A DNA stretch of 64,000 nt from an uncultured Alteromonadaceae bacterium (GTDB lineage Bacteria; Pseudomonadota; Gammaproteobacteria; Enterobacterales; Alteromonadaceae): contig CANLWS010000002.1 of NCBI GenBank assembly GCA_947494925.1, forward strand, positions 124,001 through 188,000, read 5' to 3'. The translations under genes and the position numbers were made by a program. How positions within the stretch are numbered: position 1 is the stretch's first letter; each line of letters begins with the position of its first letter. This document shows, piece by piece, positions 43,050-53,251 of this stretch. Under the pieces are notes generated by a model that worked only from the letters and a program-made list of their open reading frames with translations, was not told where the DNA came from and made no database searches.

Positions 43050-44540
43050 CTACTTCAGGGTGATAGTCATGTTCGGGCCTGAAGGAATATCATCTTCAAA
43101 CCATCTCGAGGTAATTGTTTTGGTTTCAGTATAGAACCGCACTGCTTGCTTGCCGTAAGCGTGTAAATCACCGTAGAAAGAATTTTTCCAGCCAGTGAAA
43201 GAGAAAAACGGCAATGGAACTGGAATAGGGACGTTTATGCCAACCTGCCCTACTTCAATCTCGTGCTGATACTTGCGCGCGGCAGCGCCGCTGGCAGTAA
43301 AAATGGACGTACCGTTGCCAAACGGGTTGCGATTGACCAGAGCGATTGCTTCTTCCAATGTCTCCACAGACATGCAGCAAAGTACCGGACCAAAAATTTC
43401 TTGCTGGTAAATCACCATATCCTCTGTGACGTTGTTAAACATGGTGGGGCCGACCCAATTGCCTGCTTCATAACCCGCCAGAGTGAACTCGGAACCATCC
43501 AGAAGACACTCAGCCCCTTCCAGCTTACCCTGTTCTATTAATGACAAAACACGTTGTTTTGCCTGTGGGCTGATTAACGGGCCGTAACCTGCGTTATCAT
43601 CATTCCACAATCCAGGTTTAACTTCTTTGAGCATCTCTGCCAGCTCTGGGATCCAGTCCTGGCTATCGCCAACAAATACTGCAACAGATATTGCCATGCA
43701 ACGCTGTCCCGCCGCGCCAACCGATGCCCCAACTAGATTGCTAAGCACTTGAGATTTGTTTGCATCTGGCATGATCACCGAATGATTTTTTGCTCCCGCA
43801 AAACATTGAGCCCGTTTCATGTTATCTGTCGCTGTTTTATAAATATGTTGACCAACAGGAACAGAGCCAACGAAAGACACCGCCTTGATGTCATCATGAT
43901 TTAGCAGGTGATTAACTTGGTCCTTACCGCCATGAACAACGTTCAATACACCTTTTGGCGCGCCAGCTTGCAAAAACAACTCTGCAAGTCGCGTTGGGGT
44001 CAAGGGATCCTGCTCAGAGGGCTTAAGCACGAAAGTGTTACCGCAGGCGATTGCCATTGGAAACATCCACAATGGGATCATGGCCGGGAAGTTGAAAGGC
44101 GTAATGCCCAAGCAGACTCCTAATGGCTGGATATAACTGTATGTATCTATCCCTCTCGCCACATTTTCAGCTGTTTCTCCCATCATCATCGAGCTGACAT
44201 TTATGGCCTGCTCAACCACTTCTATTCCGCGCCACACATCACCTTTTGCATCGGCGAAGGTTTTACCGGTTTCACTGCTGAGGATTTCTGCTAGTTCATT
44301 ATGGTGTTCTTTAAGCAACTGCTGATAGCGCATCATCACTCTGGCGCGCTCAGGCACAGGCACTTCACGCCAGCTCTCAAACGCAGCTTTAGCACTGGCC
44401 ACTGCCATATCCAATTCTGTTTCAGTAGCACAGGGAGCCTTTGCGATAAGGCTATTATCTGCGGGATTGGTTACTTCGATATATTGCTCAGCCTGTGATT
44501 GGGAAAATTCACCATTGATGAGTAAGGGAACATTTTTCAT
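43050..44540 (-). CDS. mmsA: CoA-acylating methylmalonate-semialdehyde dehydrogenase
   Basis: A 496-residue aldehyde dehydrogenase that turns methylmalonate semialdehyde plus CoA and NAD into propionyl-CoA and CO2. The diagnostic features are the catalytic Cys in GQRCMAIS (about 283) and [13 protein letters not shown] at the place where ordinary aldehyde dehydrogenases carry the general-base Glu, as expected for this CoA-dependent member. [19 protein letters not shown] is near the end. It is the first gene of the operon, 60-80 bp downstream of a LiuR-like box. Confidence 0.96.
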   Translation of the reverse strand: MKNVPLLINGEFSQSQAEQYIEVTNPADNSLIAKAPCATETELDMAVASAKAAFESWREVPVPERARVMMRYQQLLKEHHNELAEILSSETGKTFADAKGDVWRGIEVVEQAINVSSMMMGETAENVARGIDTYSYIQPLGVCLGITPFNFPAMIPLWMFPMAIACGNTFVLKPSEQDPLTPTRLAELFLQAGAPKGVLNVVHGGKDQVNHLLNHDDIKAVSFVGSVPVGQHIYKTATDNMKRAQCFAGAKNHSVIMPDANKSQVLSNLVGASVGAAGQRCMAISVAVFVGDSQDWIPELAEMLKEVKPGLWNDDNAGYGPLISPQAKQRVLSLIEQGKLEGAECLLDGSEFTLAGYEAGNWVGPTMFNNVTEDMVIYQQEIFGPVLCCMSVETLEEAIALVNRNPFGNGTSIFTASGAAARKYQHEIEVGQVGINVPIPVPLPFFSFTGWKNSFYGDLHAYGKQAVRFYTETKTITSRWFEDDIPSGPNMTITLK

Positions 44541-44603
44541 TGAAAACCTATGTGAGTTGCGACCTGTTAATAAACTGTTACGCAGCCTACCAAAATTTTA
44601 ACC

Positions 44604-44619
44604 TTAACGTTAACGTCAA
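44604..44619 (-). promoter_or_regulatory. LiuR-like operator upstream of mmsA
   Basis: On the minus strand TTGACGTTAACGTTAA is a 16-bp near-perfect palindrome (one mismatched pair) centred on GTTAAC, matching the core found before liuR. It lies 64 bp before the mmsA start. TTGACG may be the -35; no convincing -10 at 19 bp is seen. Confidence 0.75.
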
Positions 44620-44781
44620 CTAATAAAATAACTAATCGTTCAACTGCCAACTTCTGTATACAGTTTCTATTTCTGGGCAAACTCGCCCTTTTATCCCTCA
44701 AAATCGTTTCCTGGTATGCGGGAGCAGATTTGCTTGCTATGCTGTTGATATGGAAAGTTTTTGACCGGAACCCCTGAATAA

Positions 44782-46443
44782 ATGGAAAAACGTAAAGTGA
44801 ATATTGCCGTGGTGGAAGACAATGGCATGGCGCGAATTAACTTGCGCAATCACTTATTGGAAATGGATTTCAATATGGTCAATTGTTTTACCCACGGCAG
44901 AGAGTTAAAAAAAGATCTGAAAGGGCGGGCCTATGACCTAATCCTTATGGATTTTCATTTAGGCGATAATAAAAATGGAGTTGAAGTCATCCAGGATTTG
45001 CAAAAGGAAGGCTTGCTCAAATACTCCACCTGTCTTGTTTTTATTACCTCTGACAGGCTTCCAATGATCATCGGTCAGATAGTTGATATCCATCCCGATG
45101 ATCTGGTTATCAAGCCCTACACTATCCGCACTCTGGAGCGCACGGTTAACAATGCGTTAAAAATCAACGAGCACCTTAAGCCTGTGCTCAAGTTAATGGA
45201 TAAGCAGGAATATGAAGAAGCCCTGTTTAAGCTGGATGACATTGTTCGTGAAAATGTATTACCGAAATCGCGCACTCATTTACTGAAACTCAGAGCACGC
45301 TTGCTGTTGAAACTAGGTAAGTATGAAGAAGCAAGCGGTTTGTACACCAAGGTATTGGAAAGCTCAGATAAAGTCATCTGGGCGAAATGGGGTTTGATCC
45401 ACAGTCAGTACCTGGCGGGAGAAATCGACATTAGCGAAGAGCTGTTGAAGGATATGCTGGGCGCCCACCTGACCAACGACAAAGCCTGTGAATGGCTGGC
45501 GAGGATCTCAATTGGCAATAAAGAGTACACCAAAGCCGAAGAATACATTGAACAAATCAAGGAAAGTGCTCTTTCACTCGCTGCTTCCAAACTGAAGGCA
45601 TACCTTTACCAAATCCAGGACAAGATGGACGATGCGATCAATTTACTTGAGCGTAAACGTCAGGCGAACAGAAATATTCGTGAAAAATTTGCTGAATTGT
45701 CTCTCGAACTGGCTAGGTGTTATTTGAACGTTGCAGAAAGTAAGCCTGAAAACGAAAGAGAAAAATCATTGCAGGTGGCGCGATTTCTTATTGGTTCCGC
45801 TGGGCGCCGCTCGCTCGACGAAAGCATGGAGTTAAAGCGCAGCTACATGAATGTGCTTGCGGCAATTCTGGAAGGGAATATTGAAAAAGCCAACGAACTT
45901 CTGAAAAACGACGAAATCGACGATCTTTCCGGCGCGGATGTAAGTACCATGACAGATGCAGTCAAAGCTTGGATGGGCGTAGGAAATGAACTCAAAGCAG
46001 CACAGATTTTATTCGAATGTGAAGAAAAAGCCGAACACCTGGAAGATCTCACGGAAAAAACAATGTCTTCAATCTTGATTGCGAAAAGTGAAGAATCTGT
46101 GGGAGAAAGGCGACCTCGAGCACTCAAGTTCAACAAAGAAGGGCTGGAGCTGCATGGACAACATAGTTATGACGAAGCTGTTGACTATTTTTACCAAGCC
46201 TACATTTTGTTTCCGAAAGAGCCTGCATTTGGTTTAAATTTGTTGCAAAGCTTGGTTGAGGCTAAGTTGCCAAAGCACAAGAACATCAAAACATTACGTG
46301 TTTTCAATGAGCTGGATCAGCGGGAATTGTCAGACGGTAATCGGGACAGATTAAACAATATTGCCCAGAAAATCGAAATGGAACGTGACCTCTTTATTGT
46401 TTCAGAGCCCCCCCCAGAGGATGACTTCGGCGACATTTTGTAG
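44782..46443 (+). CDS. Response regulator with TPR repeats
   Basis: A 553-residue protein. The receiver domain (about 6-125) has VVEDN, the phospho-Asp in LILMDFHLGD (about 57) and the conserved Lys in VIKPYT. The remaining about 420 residues are helical tetratricopeptide-like repeats (for example QEYEEALFKLDDIV, GKYEEASGLYTKVLES, KEYTKAEEYIEQIK, HSYDEAVDYFYQAYILF). There is no DNA-binding or enzymatic output domain, so output is probably by protein-protein contact. No kinase is adjacent. Confidence 0.93.
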   Translation: MEKRKVNIAVVEDNGMARINLRNHLLEMDFNMVNCFTHGRELKKDLKGRAYDLILMDFHLGDNKNGVEVIQDLQKEGLLKYSTCLVFITSDRLPMIIGQIVDIHPDDLVIKPYTIRTLERTVNNALKINEHLKPVLKLMDKQEYEEALFKLDDIVRENVLPKSRTHLLKLRARLLLKLGKYEEASGLYTKVLESSDKVIWAKWGLIHSQYLAGEIDISEELLKDMLGAHLTNDKACEWLARISIGNKEYTKAEEYIEQIKESALSLAASKLKAYLYQIQDKMDDAINLLERKRQANRNIREKFAELSLELARCYLNVAESKPENEREKSLQVARFLIGSAGRRSLDESMELKRSYMNVLAAILEGNIEKANELLKNDEIDDLSGADVSTMTDAVKAWMGVGNELKAAQILFECEEKAEHLEDLTEKTMSSILIAKSEESVGERRPRALKFNKEGLELHGQHSYDEAVDYFYQAYILFPKEPAFGLNLLQSLVEAKLPKHKNIKTLRVFNELDQRELSDGNRDRLNNIAQKIEMERDLFIVSEPPPEDDFGDIL

Positions 46444-46451
46444 AACAAGGA

Positions 46452-46480
46452 TAAATGCCTGTAAAACAGAATGGCATTTA
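46452..46480. terminator. Hairpin between convergent genes
   Basis: TAAATGC pairs with GCATTTA, with an inner CTGT-aaa-ACAG stem, between the RR-TPR gene (ends 46443) and the ABC permease (ends 46502). It probably ends both transcripts. Confidence 0.6.
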
Positions 46481-46501
46481 CCCTACCTAGAATTAATTCG
46501 T

Positions 46502-47677
46502 CTAAACCTTGTCACTTTTCAGCATGCTACGCCATATATCGGCCCATCCCGGTTCTTTCCCAAACAATGTAATGTTGGCCCTGAAAATCCTTGAAGCAAA
46601 TAATCTGACATAATAGATCCCCACCAACAACAAGACCAGAGAAAGACCCACATGCCAGAGCGGCACGTCCATGGACGCGATCCTCATCGGCATAAAACTG
46701 ATGGACGTGAGTGGGAACATGGAAAGCACTTTAGCAACTTCACCGTTAGGCTCTCCCACTACCATAAACACCATCATCACTGGTAACATCGGAAGCATCA
46801 TCATGCCCGTCTTACCGGAATGATTTGGATCATCAATGGTGGCAGAGAAGCCAACAAAAACGAAATTCCAGAAAATTATACCCAGTGTACAAAACAGTAA
46901 TATTTGCATTGCTACAGCAAAAGAAACGTCGGAAATAATATTATTCGAATCTGAAAAAGCGGCGATACCTGACATTACTATCACCATAAAGAGCGTTGTT
47001 GAAAAAAGACTTTTCAGACTGGCCAGACAAAGGCCAAGAGCTTTGCCATCTACCCACTGTTGATGAGAAATACAGGTGAGTAACTGTTCCGTTACCCTAT
47101 GTTGCTTCTCCTGAGTTACCGAGGTCATGGATAAACCAAAACTGGTAAATACCGCTACAGCACTCAGAATTGCTGCGATCATACCTAATACCTGAACACT
47201 TTCTCCTACAATTTCTTCCGCTTGATTAACAAAAGTCAAACTAATGGGCTTTTGTAATTTTTCCAGCTGCTCGGCACTGATTGCCATGGCATTTAGCAAC
47301 GTTTCCCTATGCCCATTCGCCAACGCGACTTCCAACTCAGACTGCCAACTGCTCTGCTGCGCCGCATAAAGACTAAAGGAATCTTTTTCTTCAATTTTCA
47401 GAACGCCATCGAGTTCAAGCGCTTGAATTTGCTCGAATATTTCTGCCTGATTCAACGGACCATTTAAACTCTGCAAATTAAATTTGCTGTCTAATTCAAT
47501 TTGAAGCTGGCCAATAACCGCTAAATGGACAACCTTTTGTTTACTGGACTGTTCCCAAACCTGTACAGCGAAAATCGCTGCGTAAATACCCACCATTATC
47601 AGGTAACCAACTAACTCCTGTTTCCACTTGAAATTGCGCATAAACTCCCAGCGGGCGACCAATAATATTTTATCCAT
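46502..47677 (-). CDS. ABC-2 type transporter permease (NatB-like)
   Basis: A 391-residue membrane protein with one N-terminal helix (about 22-42), a large extracytoplasmic domain, and five or six C-terminal helices from about residue 165. The segment VTQEKQHRVTEQLLTCISHQQWVDGKALG is the ABC-2/NatB signature region between the first helices. It pairs with the overlapping ATPase (1-bp shared at 47677) as an exporter. NatAB in Bacillus exports sodium; the substrate here is unknown. Confidence 0.9.
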   Translation of the reverse strand: MDKILLVARWEFMRNFKWKQELVGYLIMVGIYAAIFAVQVWEQSSKQKVVHLAVIGQLQIELDSKFNLQSLNGPLNQAEIFEQIQALELDGVLKIEEKDSFSLYAAQQSSWQSELEVALANGHRETLLNAMAISAEQLEKLQKPISLTFVNQAEEIVGESVQVLGMIAAILSAVAVFTSFGLSMTSVTQEKQHRVTEQLLTCISHQQWVDGKALGLCLASLKSLFSTTLFMVIVMSGIAAFSDSNNIISDVSFAVAMQILLFCTLGIIFWNFVFVGFSATIDDPNHSGKTGMMMLPMLPVMMVFMVVGEPNGEVAKVLSMFPLTSISFMPMRIASMDVPLWHVGLSLVLLLVGIYYVRLFASRIFRANITLFGKEPGWADIWRSMLKSDKV

Positions 47678-48594
47678 CAGGCTGCTCCTCTCACGCTGTC
47701 CAGATAGATGTCGTGCAGACTTGGTTGCTGAGTCTGCAGGCTTTCAATTTTATGCTCTGCTAACAAACTTTGAAGTAGGGTAGGAACATGGCAATCTGCT
47801 ACTAAGGTAAACCGAAGTTGCCGGCTATCAACCTGTGATACTTCTTTAACCCCATTCAGTTCTGAGAAACTGTCTGCCGAGACATCGTCGCTAAAGCTGA
47901 CCGTCAGTGTGGCGCCAAGCTTTGCCACTTCCCTGATTTCCTGCATGCTGCCATATAGCGCTGCTTGTCCTTTGTTCATTAACAAAAAGCGATCGGCCAA
48001 CTTTTCCACCAACGACATTTGATGAGCACTCAGAATAATGGTGGTGCCCTGGGCTTTCAGGGCCAGCAGAAACTCAATAACTTTTTCCTGATTAACAGGA
48101 TCCAATCCCGAAAAAGGCTCATCCAGAAACGCTATTGCGGGTCGATGAATGATTGAACTAATCAACTGAACTTTTTGTTGATTTCCCTTCGACAAGGTTT
48201 TCAGCGGATCTTTCTTTCTGTCGAGTAAATCAAAACGCTCAAGCCATTTTTCCGCTTCTTCAATCGCATTTTGTTTTGGCATTCCTTTTAACTGTCCCAT
48301 ATAAACCAAAGTGTTGAGTATTGAGCTCTCCTGGAAAAGTCCTCTTTCCTCGGGCAAATAGCCGAATGTGGCGCTATCGAGTTTTGACAATTGATTCCCT
48401 TGTGAATCAGTAAAATTAAGATCACCAGAATCAGCTTCAGTCAAACCGATCAGCATTCTGATGGTAGAAGATTTACCAGCGCCATTTGGTCCCAGCAATG
48501 CGAAAATTTCACCCTGTTTCACCTCGAATGATAAATTATTGACAGCCAACACCGTGGCATATTGCTTTTTTACATTTGTGACTTTGAGATACAT
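47677..48594 (-). CDS. ABC transporter ATP-binding protein (NatA-like)
   Basis: A 305-residue ATPase. Walker A is GPNGAGKSS (about 36-44), the signature is LSKGNQQK (about 137-144), Walker B is AFLDEPFSGLDP (about 155-166), and the H-loop is LSAHQM. A C-terminal regulatory domain of about 90 residues follows, as in the NatA/CcmA-related drug and ion exporters. It forms one unit with the permease. Confidence 0.94.
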   Translation of the reverse strand: MYLKVTNVKKQYATVLAVNNLSFEVKQGEIFALLGPNGAGKSSTIRMLIGLTEADSGDLNFTDSQGNQLSKLDSATFGYLPEERGLFQESSILNTLVYMGQLKGMPKQNAIEEAEKWLERFDLLDRKKDPLKTLSKGNQQKVQLISSIIHRPAIAFLDEPFSGLDPVNQEKVIEFLLALKAQGTTIILSAHQMSLVEKLADRFLLMNKGQAALYGSMQEIREVAKLGATLTVSFSDDVSADSFSELNGVKEVSQVDSRQLRFTLVADCHVPTLLQSLLAEHKIESLQTQQPSLHDIYLDSVRGAA

Positions 48595-48792
48595 CTGTCT
48601 TCCATGCTAGTCATTAGTGATAAGACTCAGCCCTCATTGAATTTAATCAGGCGAGTAGAGAAACAAAACAATCATTATTCTTTTAACAGCCCTATAAGAT
48701 CAACCCAAATATCTCGCTGTGTACACTTTTTTGCATCCAGCTTAATGGTTCATTCGTTATTTGTTTGTCATTAAAGATATGAGGAAAATCGG

Positions 48793-49491
48793 GTGGTAAA
48801 TCGTATTGTGCAACTGGTATGCCTAGTACTACTAGTCTCGATGGCCTTTGCGCCAAAAGCAAGTAGTCATTTTACTTTGGAATATCAATCCCGCTATATC
48901 ACAGAGGGACGCAATAATTTGCAGTCAGGTGGGATATTTTTGTCGGGGCTGGAAACTGATTTAACAGATTCAACTTCGATCAATGTGAACTATGGACTAG
49001 CTCAAGACAAAAGCAATGATTACGACGAATTGGAGACAGGTATTACCTATACGACGCAAGTCAATGGTCTGATATTCAATTGGGCAATCACTCATTTATC
49101 ATTCCCTCGTCAGGCAACGTCTGATACAGAATTGAGCCTGGACATGGAGTGGGAGTTATCCGCAAACCTTACATCATTTGCCAACCTTGTTCACAGCTTT
49201 GCAGCCAGTGGCCGTTATCTGGAATTGGGTCTGCTTACACAAACACAACTTACAAACCACTCTCTGGTGTCAGCCACGATCTTGGCCGGTTTTGATGATA
49301 ACTACCTATCTAGTGGCGGCAGCTATTATGATCATCTTTCTATAAAGCTTAAAACCGAGCATAGTTTATCTGCTGGGGTCCTTGCGTATACAGAACTCTC
49401 TCATCATTTCGCATATTCAGAATCAGCAAAGACAGAGACATTATCAGACAACCAGACCAGCTTTAACATTGGTGTCGTATATTCGTTCTAG
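48793..49491 (+). CDS. Putative outer-membrane beta-barrel protein
   Basis: A 232-residue protein starting with GTG at 48793 behind GAGGAAAA. A signal peptide (VQLVCLVLLVSMAFA, cleavage near KAS-S) precedes alternating amphipathic strands (FTLEYQSRYITEG, STSINVNYGLAQD, GITYTTQVNGLIF, SIKLKTEHSLSAG). It ends with the C-terminal Phe of a barrel (NIGVVYSF). No family is recognised. Strand count suggests 8-10. Function is unknown. Confidence 0.75.
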   Translation: MVNRIVQLVCLVLLVSMAFAPKASSHFTLEYQSRYITEGRNNLQSGGIFLSGLETDLTDSTSINVNYGLAQDKSNDYDELETGITYTTQVNGLIFNWAITHLSFPRQATSDTELSLDMEWELSANLTSFANLVHSFAASGRYLELGLLTQTQLTNHSLVSATILAGFDDNYLSSGGSYYDHLSIKLKTEHSLSAGVLAYTELSHHFAYSESAKTETLSDNQTSFNIGVVYSF

Positions 49492-49508
49492 CTGAGTTGT
49501 GTTGGACC

Positions 49509-50918
49509 TTATGTATCTGCAACTACAATGCGATTTCTGCCAGTCCGTTTAGCTTCATACAATGCCAAATCTGCACGATCAAACCAATGGATAAAGGATT
49601 CGTTGCCAGCAAACTCCGCAACGCCGAAACTACAAGTCAGTTTGCCAACTTTTTGGAAATTATAATCGCAAATCGCCTTACTCAACCTTTTTGCCAATTT
49701 CATCGTATCTTTCTGGCTTGTTTGCGGACACAGAATTAAAAATTCTTCGCCTCCCCAACGACAGGTAATATCGATTTCACGAATTTGCCCGGAAAGAATG
49801 TTGGTCAATTCCACCAATACTTCATCACCAACACTGTGACCATAGGTATCATTGATTTGTTTAAAATGATCAATATCAAAGAGGATGAAACAGGAGGTTT
49901 GATCAAATCGATTCATGCGCAATATTTCTTCTTCGCAGCGTTTAATCATAAAATGACGATTGTGCAATGAAGTCAGTTGATCGTGGGTGGATAAGAATTC
50001 CAGAGCAGTATTTTTTTCCAGTAATTCATCCTGAAGTTGTTCAAGCATTTCTGTTTTTGCCATCAATGTACGATTAAAGCGTGTTACGTAGCGATTTCGC
50101 AATCCAAACAATAACAGTACGATGATGAAGAACCCAAGCAAACTCCACAGGTAACGATAATCAACCTGGTCGATGACCTTAACGTTATTCCACTGTTTAA
50201 AAATGTCCACATGAGTTTGCTCCGGAATTTGGACCAGCGCATCATCCAAGGTTTTCATCAGGACGGACTGGCTCTTTATCACGCCCATACTCAACTTATC
50301 ATGGGGCTTGGCAAGACCGACAATTTTTAAATCTCTGAGTCCGAATTGTTGAATATGTGAAGTAACTGAAAGCATTGAGCCCAGGAATACATCAATATCT
50401 CCATTGGATAATGCCAAAAGCCCTTCCCTTTCACTTTCAACTAAAGTGACAAGGAGTTCAGGGTAATATCGGGCAACATATTCAGCGTGACGATAGTTTT
50501 TAACAACGCCAAGCTTGCGATCACCGAGGCTCTCATAGCCAGACAAATAATGAATGTTTTTTTTGCCGACAAAAACGTTGGCCGCATCAAAAAAGTGCTC
50601 AGTGAAAACCAGGTAATTTTCTCTATCCGGAGTTTTATTGAGCATGCTCGCCACAAGACAATCACCACGTTTAAGACTGTCGAGAGATTCCTGCCAGGAC
50701 TCTGTCACCAGAAGCTTGAAGCTAATCCCTGTGATTTTATGTATTTCCTGAATATAATCTGCAGAAATACCCACATGCTTGCCATTGCTAATTGCTTCAT
50801 AGGGCATCCAATCTGGATCAACGCAATAAACGACTTCTTTGGAAGCCATCTCAGTGAAGTTGTCTGAATTGACGGGATCAGTGGAGCGCGCGATACTGAC
50901 TATCGAAAATAATACCAA
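49509..50918 (-). CDS. Diguanylate cyclase with periplasmic solute-binding sensor domain
   Basis: A 469-residue protein. The N-terminus is a short hydrophobic signal, then a family-3 solute-binding domain (about 28-255; VYCVDPDWMPYEAISNGKHVG, YIQEIHKITGISFKLL). A TM helix (about 260-280), a coiled coil and a GGDEF domain follow, with RWGGEEFLILC (about 390) intact. It should make c-di-GMP when the periplasmic domain binds an amino-acid-like ligand. Confidence 0.94.
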   Translation of the reverse strand: MVLFSIVSIARSTDPVNSDNFTEMASKEVVYCVDPDWMPYEAISNGKHVGISADYIQEIHKITGISFKLLVTESWQESLDSLKRGDCLVASMLNKTPDRENYLVFTEHFFDAANVFVGKKNIHYLSGYESLGDRKLGVVKNYRHAEYVARYYPELLVTLVESEREGLLALSNGDIDVFLGSMLSVTSHIQQFGLRDLKIVGLAKPHDKLSMGVIKSQSVLMKTLDDALVQIPEQTHVDIFKQWNNVKVIDQVDYRYLWSLLGFFIIVLLLFGLRNRYVTRFNRTLMAKTEMLEQLQDELLEKNTALEFLSTHDQLTSLHNRHFMIKRCEEEILRMNRFDQTSCFILFDIDHFKQINDTYGHSVGDEVLVELTNILSGQIREIDITCRWGGEEFLILCPQTSQKDTMKLAKRLSKAICDYNFQKVGKLTCSFGVAEFAGNESFIHWFDRADLALYEAKRTGRNRIVVADT

Positions 50919-51105
50919 GGCAACTAGACAAATCGTGTTCCTAAGGTAGCGACCAAACTTAGTTTGAACGGCGAGGTTAATGCATTCTCTCCCGAGGGGA
51001 TTTTGTTTGTAAAAAGAGTATCCCTTTCAATCTATTAAATTTCAATTCCTTATTTTCAAAGCCAAGCTCACGAAATATAACGTGCTCTTCCCTCTCAAAT
51101 CATTT

Positions 51106-52341
51106 TCAGGTGACGCGCGCTTTCACCTGATATTTCGACTGTTTATAAGATTGTAGATCCATCACCTCGGTTAGTCGCTCAACTGCTTCCCATATGTCCA
51201 TATAGGATGTGTATAGAGGTGTAATACCAAATCGTAGAATATCCGGTGCTCGAAAATCAGCAATCACACCGACTTCAATTAATGACTGGCAAATCGCATA
51301 GGCTTGTGGATGACGAAACGAAACCTGACTTCCCCGCTCTTCTGCTTGCCTGGGTGACACCAGCACAAAATCTGTTAATTTTGAATTCTGTTCGACAAGA
51401 GAAATAAAAACACTCGATAACTTGATCGATTTGTCTCGCAACGCCCGTGTATCTGCATCTGCAAATACATCTAACGCGGCGCTCAGAATTGACATGGATA
51501 CCACAGGTGGCGTCCCAACCAGAAAGGAAAACATGCCGGGAGCTGTTATATAGTCTGGGGCAAAATCAAATGGTTTTACATGTCCCATCCACCCTTGTAA
51601 AGGTTGGCTAATGTATTGATGATGTTTTCTGGCAGCATACACAAACGCCGGAGCTCCTGGTCCACCGTTTAAGAATTTATAACCACAACCCACTGCGAAG
51701 TCCACATTACAGTTATCCAGTTCTACGGGAATTGCGCCTGCACTATGTGCTAAATCCCAGATAATCAAAGCTCCAGCCTCGTGTGCCAATTGGGTTAATT
51801 TGTCCATATTGTGAATTTTGCCGGTACGGAAATTAACCTGGGTCAAAAGTACCACAGCCACCGAATCATCTAACATCTCCGTTATCTGACCATCGTCAGC
51901 CAATACAATTTCACATCTTTTGTCCCCCAATATTTGCTGTAGCCCCTGAGCAACATAGAGATCGGTGGGAAAATTGTCGGTTTGAGAAAGAATTTTGATG
52001 CGCTCGGGGCGCAGTGTTAAAGCACATGCCAACAGCTTAAATATATTGACTGAGATGGAGTCACAGCAAATGACTTGCCCTACCTCAGCTCCGACCAGAG
52101 GCGCTATCTTTTCACCTATTTCAACTGGTAAATCAATCCAATTATGCTTGTTCCAACTGGTTATTAAATCTCTACCCCATTGAACTCCTACCACTTCCTG
52201 AGCATGTTGTTTTGCCGATTCAGGCAATACCCCAAGAGAGTTCCCATCGAGGTAAATCTGCCCTTCATTCAAACAAAATTCTTGTCGCTTGTGTGCCAAT
52301 GGATCCGATTGATCCATGAGCATAAACTCAGACTTATTCAT
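51106..52341 (-). CDS. kynU: Kynureninase
   Basis: A 411-residue PLP enzyme that splits kynurenine to anthranilate and alanine. Family blocks: YLDGNSLGVLPESA (31-44), SWNKHNWIDLPVEIGEKI, CDSISVNIFKL, DLAHSAGAIPVEL, and the Schiff-base lysine in GCGYKFLNGGPGAP (about 218-231). It overlaps the upstream hydrolase by 8 bp (ATGAATAA), so they are translationally coupled. No tryptophan dioxygenase or anthranilate-degrading gene is near. Confidence 0.96.
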   Translation of the reverse strand: MNKSEFMLMDQSDPLAHKRQEFCLNEGQIYLDGNSLGVLPESAKQHAQEVVGVQWGRDLITSWNKHNWIDLPVEIGEKIAPLVGAEVGQVICCDSISVNIFKLLACALTLRPERIKILSQTDNFPTDLYVAQGLQQILGDKRCEIVLADDGQITEMLDDSVAVVLLTQVNFRTGKIHNMDKLTQLAHEAGALIIWDLAHSAGAIPVELDNCNVDFAVGCGYKFLNGGPGAPAFVYAARKHHQYISQPLQGWMGHVKPFDFAPDYITAPGMFSFLVGTPPVVSMSILSAALDVFADADTRALRDKSIKLSSVFISLVEQNSKLTDFVLVSPRQAEERGSQVSFRHPQAYAICQSLIEVGVIADFRAPDILRFGITPLYTSYMDIWEAVERLTEVMDLQSYKQSKYQVKARVT

Positions 52342-53212
52342 CCGTTATCTCTTTCAGACTAGTGACCAATAATTCAAATGCTTCAGATTGAGGATGTATC
52401 CAGTCAAAATGTCCGACTCCAGGCATTACAAATTGTGCAATTGATGATTCTGTTGTTTGCGCGACTGGTACAATAGTATCGACGTCTCCCTGCAACAATA
52501 AACTTTCTGGATGAAGTGTCTGGAGTATGGGGTTAGCCTTCTTGTATTGGTCGGGCAATTCATCGGATGAACCTCCCATAAATTGCTGGCCAGCCTGCTG
52601 ACAGCTGTTATCACCGTCTGAATAGGATCCCAGATCTACAATTGGAGCCAAACCTACGACGCCAGTAAGTTTGCTCTTATCCATGTAACTTCCGGCCAAA
52701 AGCGCAAGATGGCCGCCAGCGGAGTGACCGACCAAAACAATTTGATTGGTCTTAATCGGGAAAGTAGATTGTTCCTTGACAAACTCGATGCCAGCTAAAA
52801 TATCGTTAAAACTCCCTGGCCAACCGCCACCTTCATCACCCGTCCGTCTATATTCTAATGACCACACAAGATAACCTTGTTTAGCCAATGCTGACGTCAG
52901 TGGATAACTATGCTTAATGTCATAGGCATTGAGCCAGCAACCGCCATGAATAAAAATTATAAGAGGTGGGATTTCTTCGTGTCTCCCCGAACTTGGCAGC
53001 CACAACTGGCCATATTGTAAAGGGTCTGAACCATAACTCATTGTCAGGAATGGCGCATCGAATGACTGAGAAATCACCTCCCCATATTTGACGTTTTTGA
53101 GGGAACCAGTTTCAGCATGTTCAGGCAAAACCGAGGCTATTTGTTTCACTTCACAGGCAGTTAATAAAAAGGCAAGGGCGCTCACTATCAAGAGATTGAG
53201 GGGTTTAATCAT
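52334..53212 (-). CDS. Lipoprotein alpha/beta hydrolase, kynurenine formamidase-like
   Basis: A 292-residue hydrolase. The N-terminal signal ends in the lipobox LTAC (Cys20). The catalytic features are the oxyanion HGGCW (about 90), nucleophile GHSAGGH (Ser about 165), Asp in GDVDTIVP (about 241) and His in GVGHFDW. This HGGxW/GHSAGGH type is seen in formamidases of the kynurenine pathway, and the 8-bp overlap with kynU supports N-formylkynurenine as substrate. The lipid anchor, which would put it outside the cytoplasm, is odd for that step. Confidence 0.85.
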   Translation of the reverse strand: MIKPLNLLIVSALAFLLTACEVKQIASVLPEHAETGSLKNVKYGEVISQSFDAPFLTMSYGSDPLQYGQLWLPSSGRHEEIPPLIIFIHGGCWLNAYDIKHSYPLTSALAKQGYLVWSLEYRRTGDEGGGWPGSFNDILAGIEFVKEQSTFPIKTNQIVLVGHSAGGHLALLAGSYMDKSKLTGVVGLAPIVDLGSYSDGDNSCQQAGQQFMGGSSDELPDQYKKANPILQTLHPESLLLQGDVDTIVPVAQTTESSIAQFVMPGVGHFDWIHPQSEAFELLVTSLKEITDE

Positions 53213-53251
53213 GGCATATTCTTATTGTTAAATTATTTCCACACAAATAAA

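Noticed and set aside
46502-48594. Naming the ABC pair natAB with sodium export
   Set aside because: Only the general ABC-2/NatB architecture is visible; the substrate cannot be inferred.
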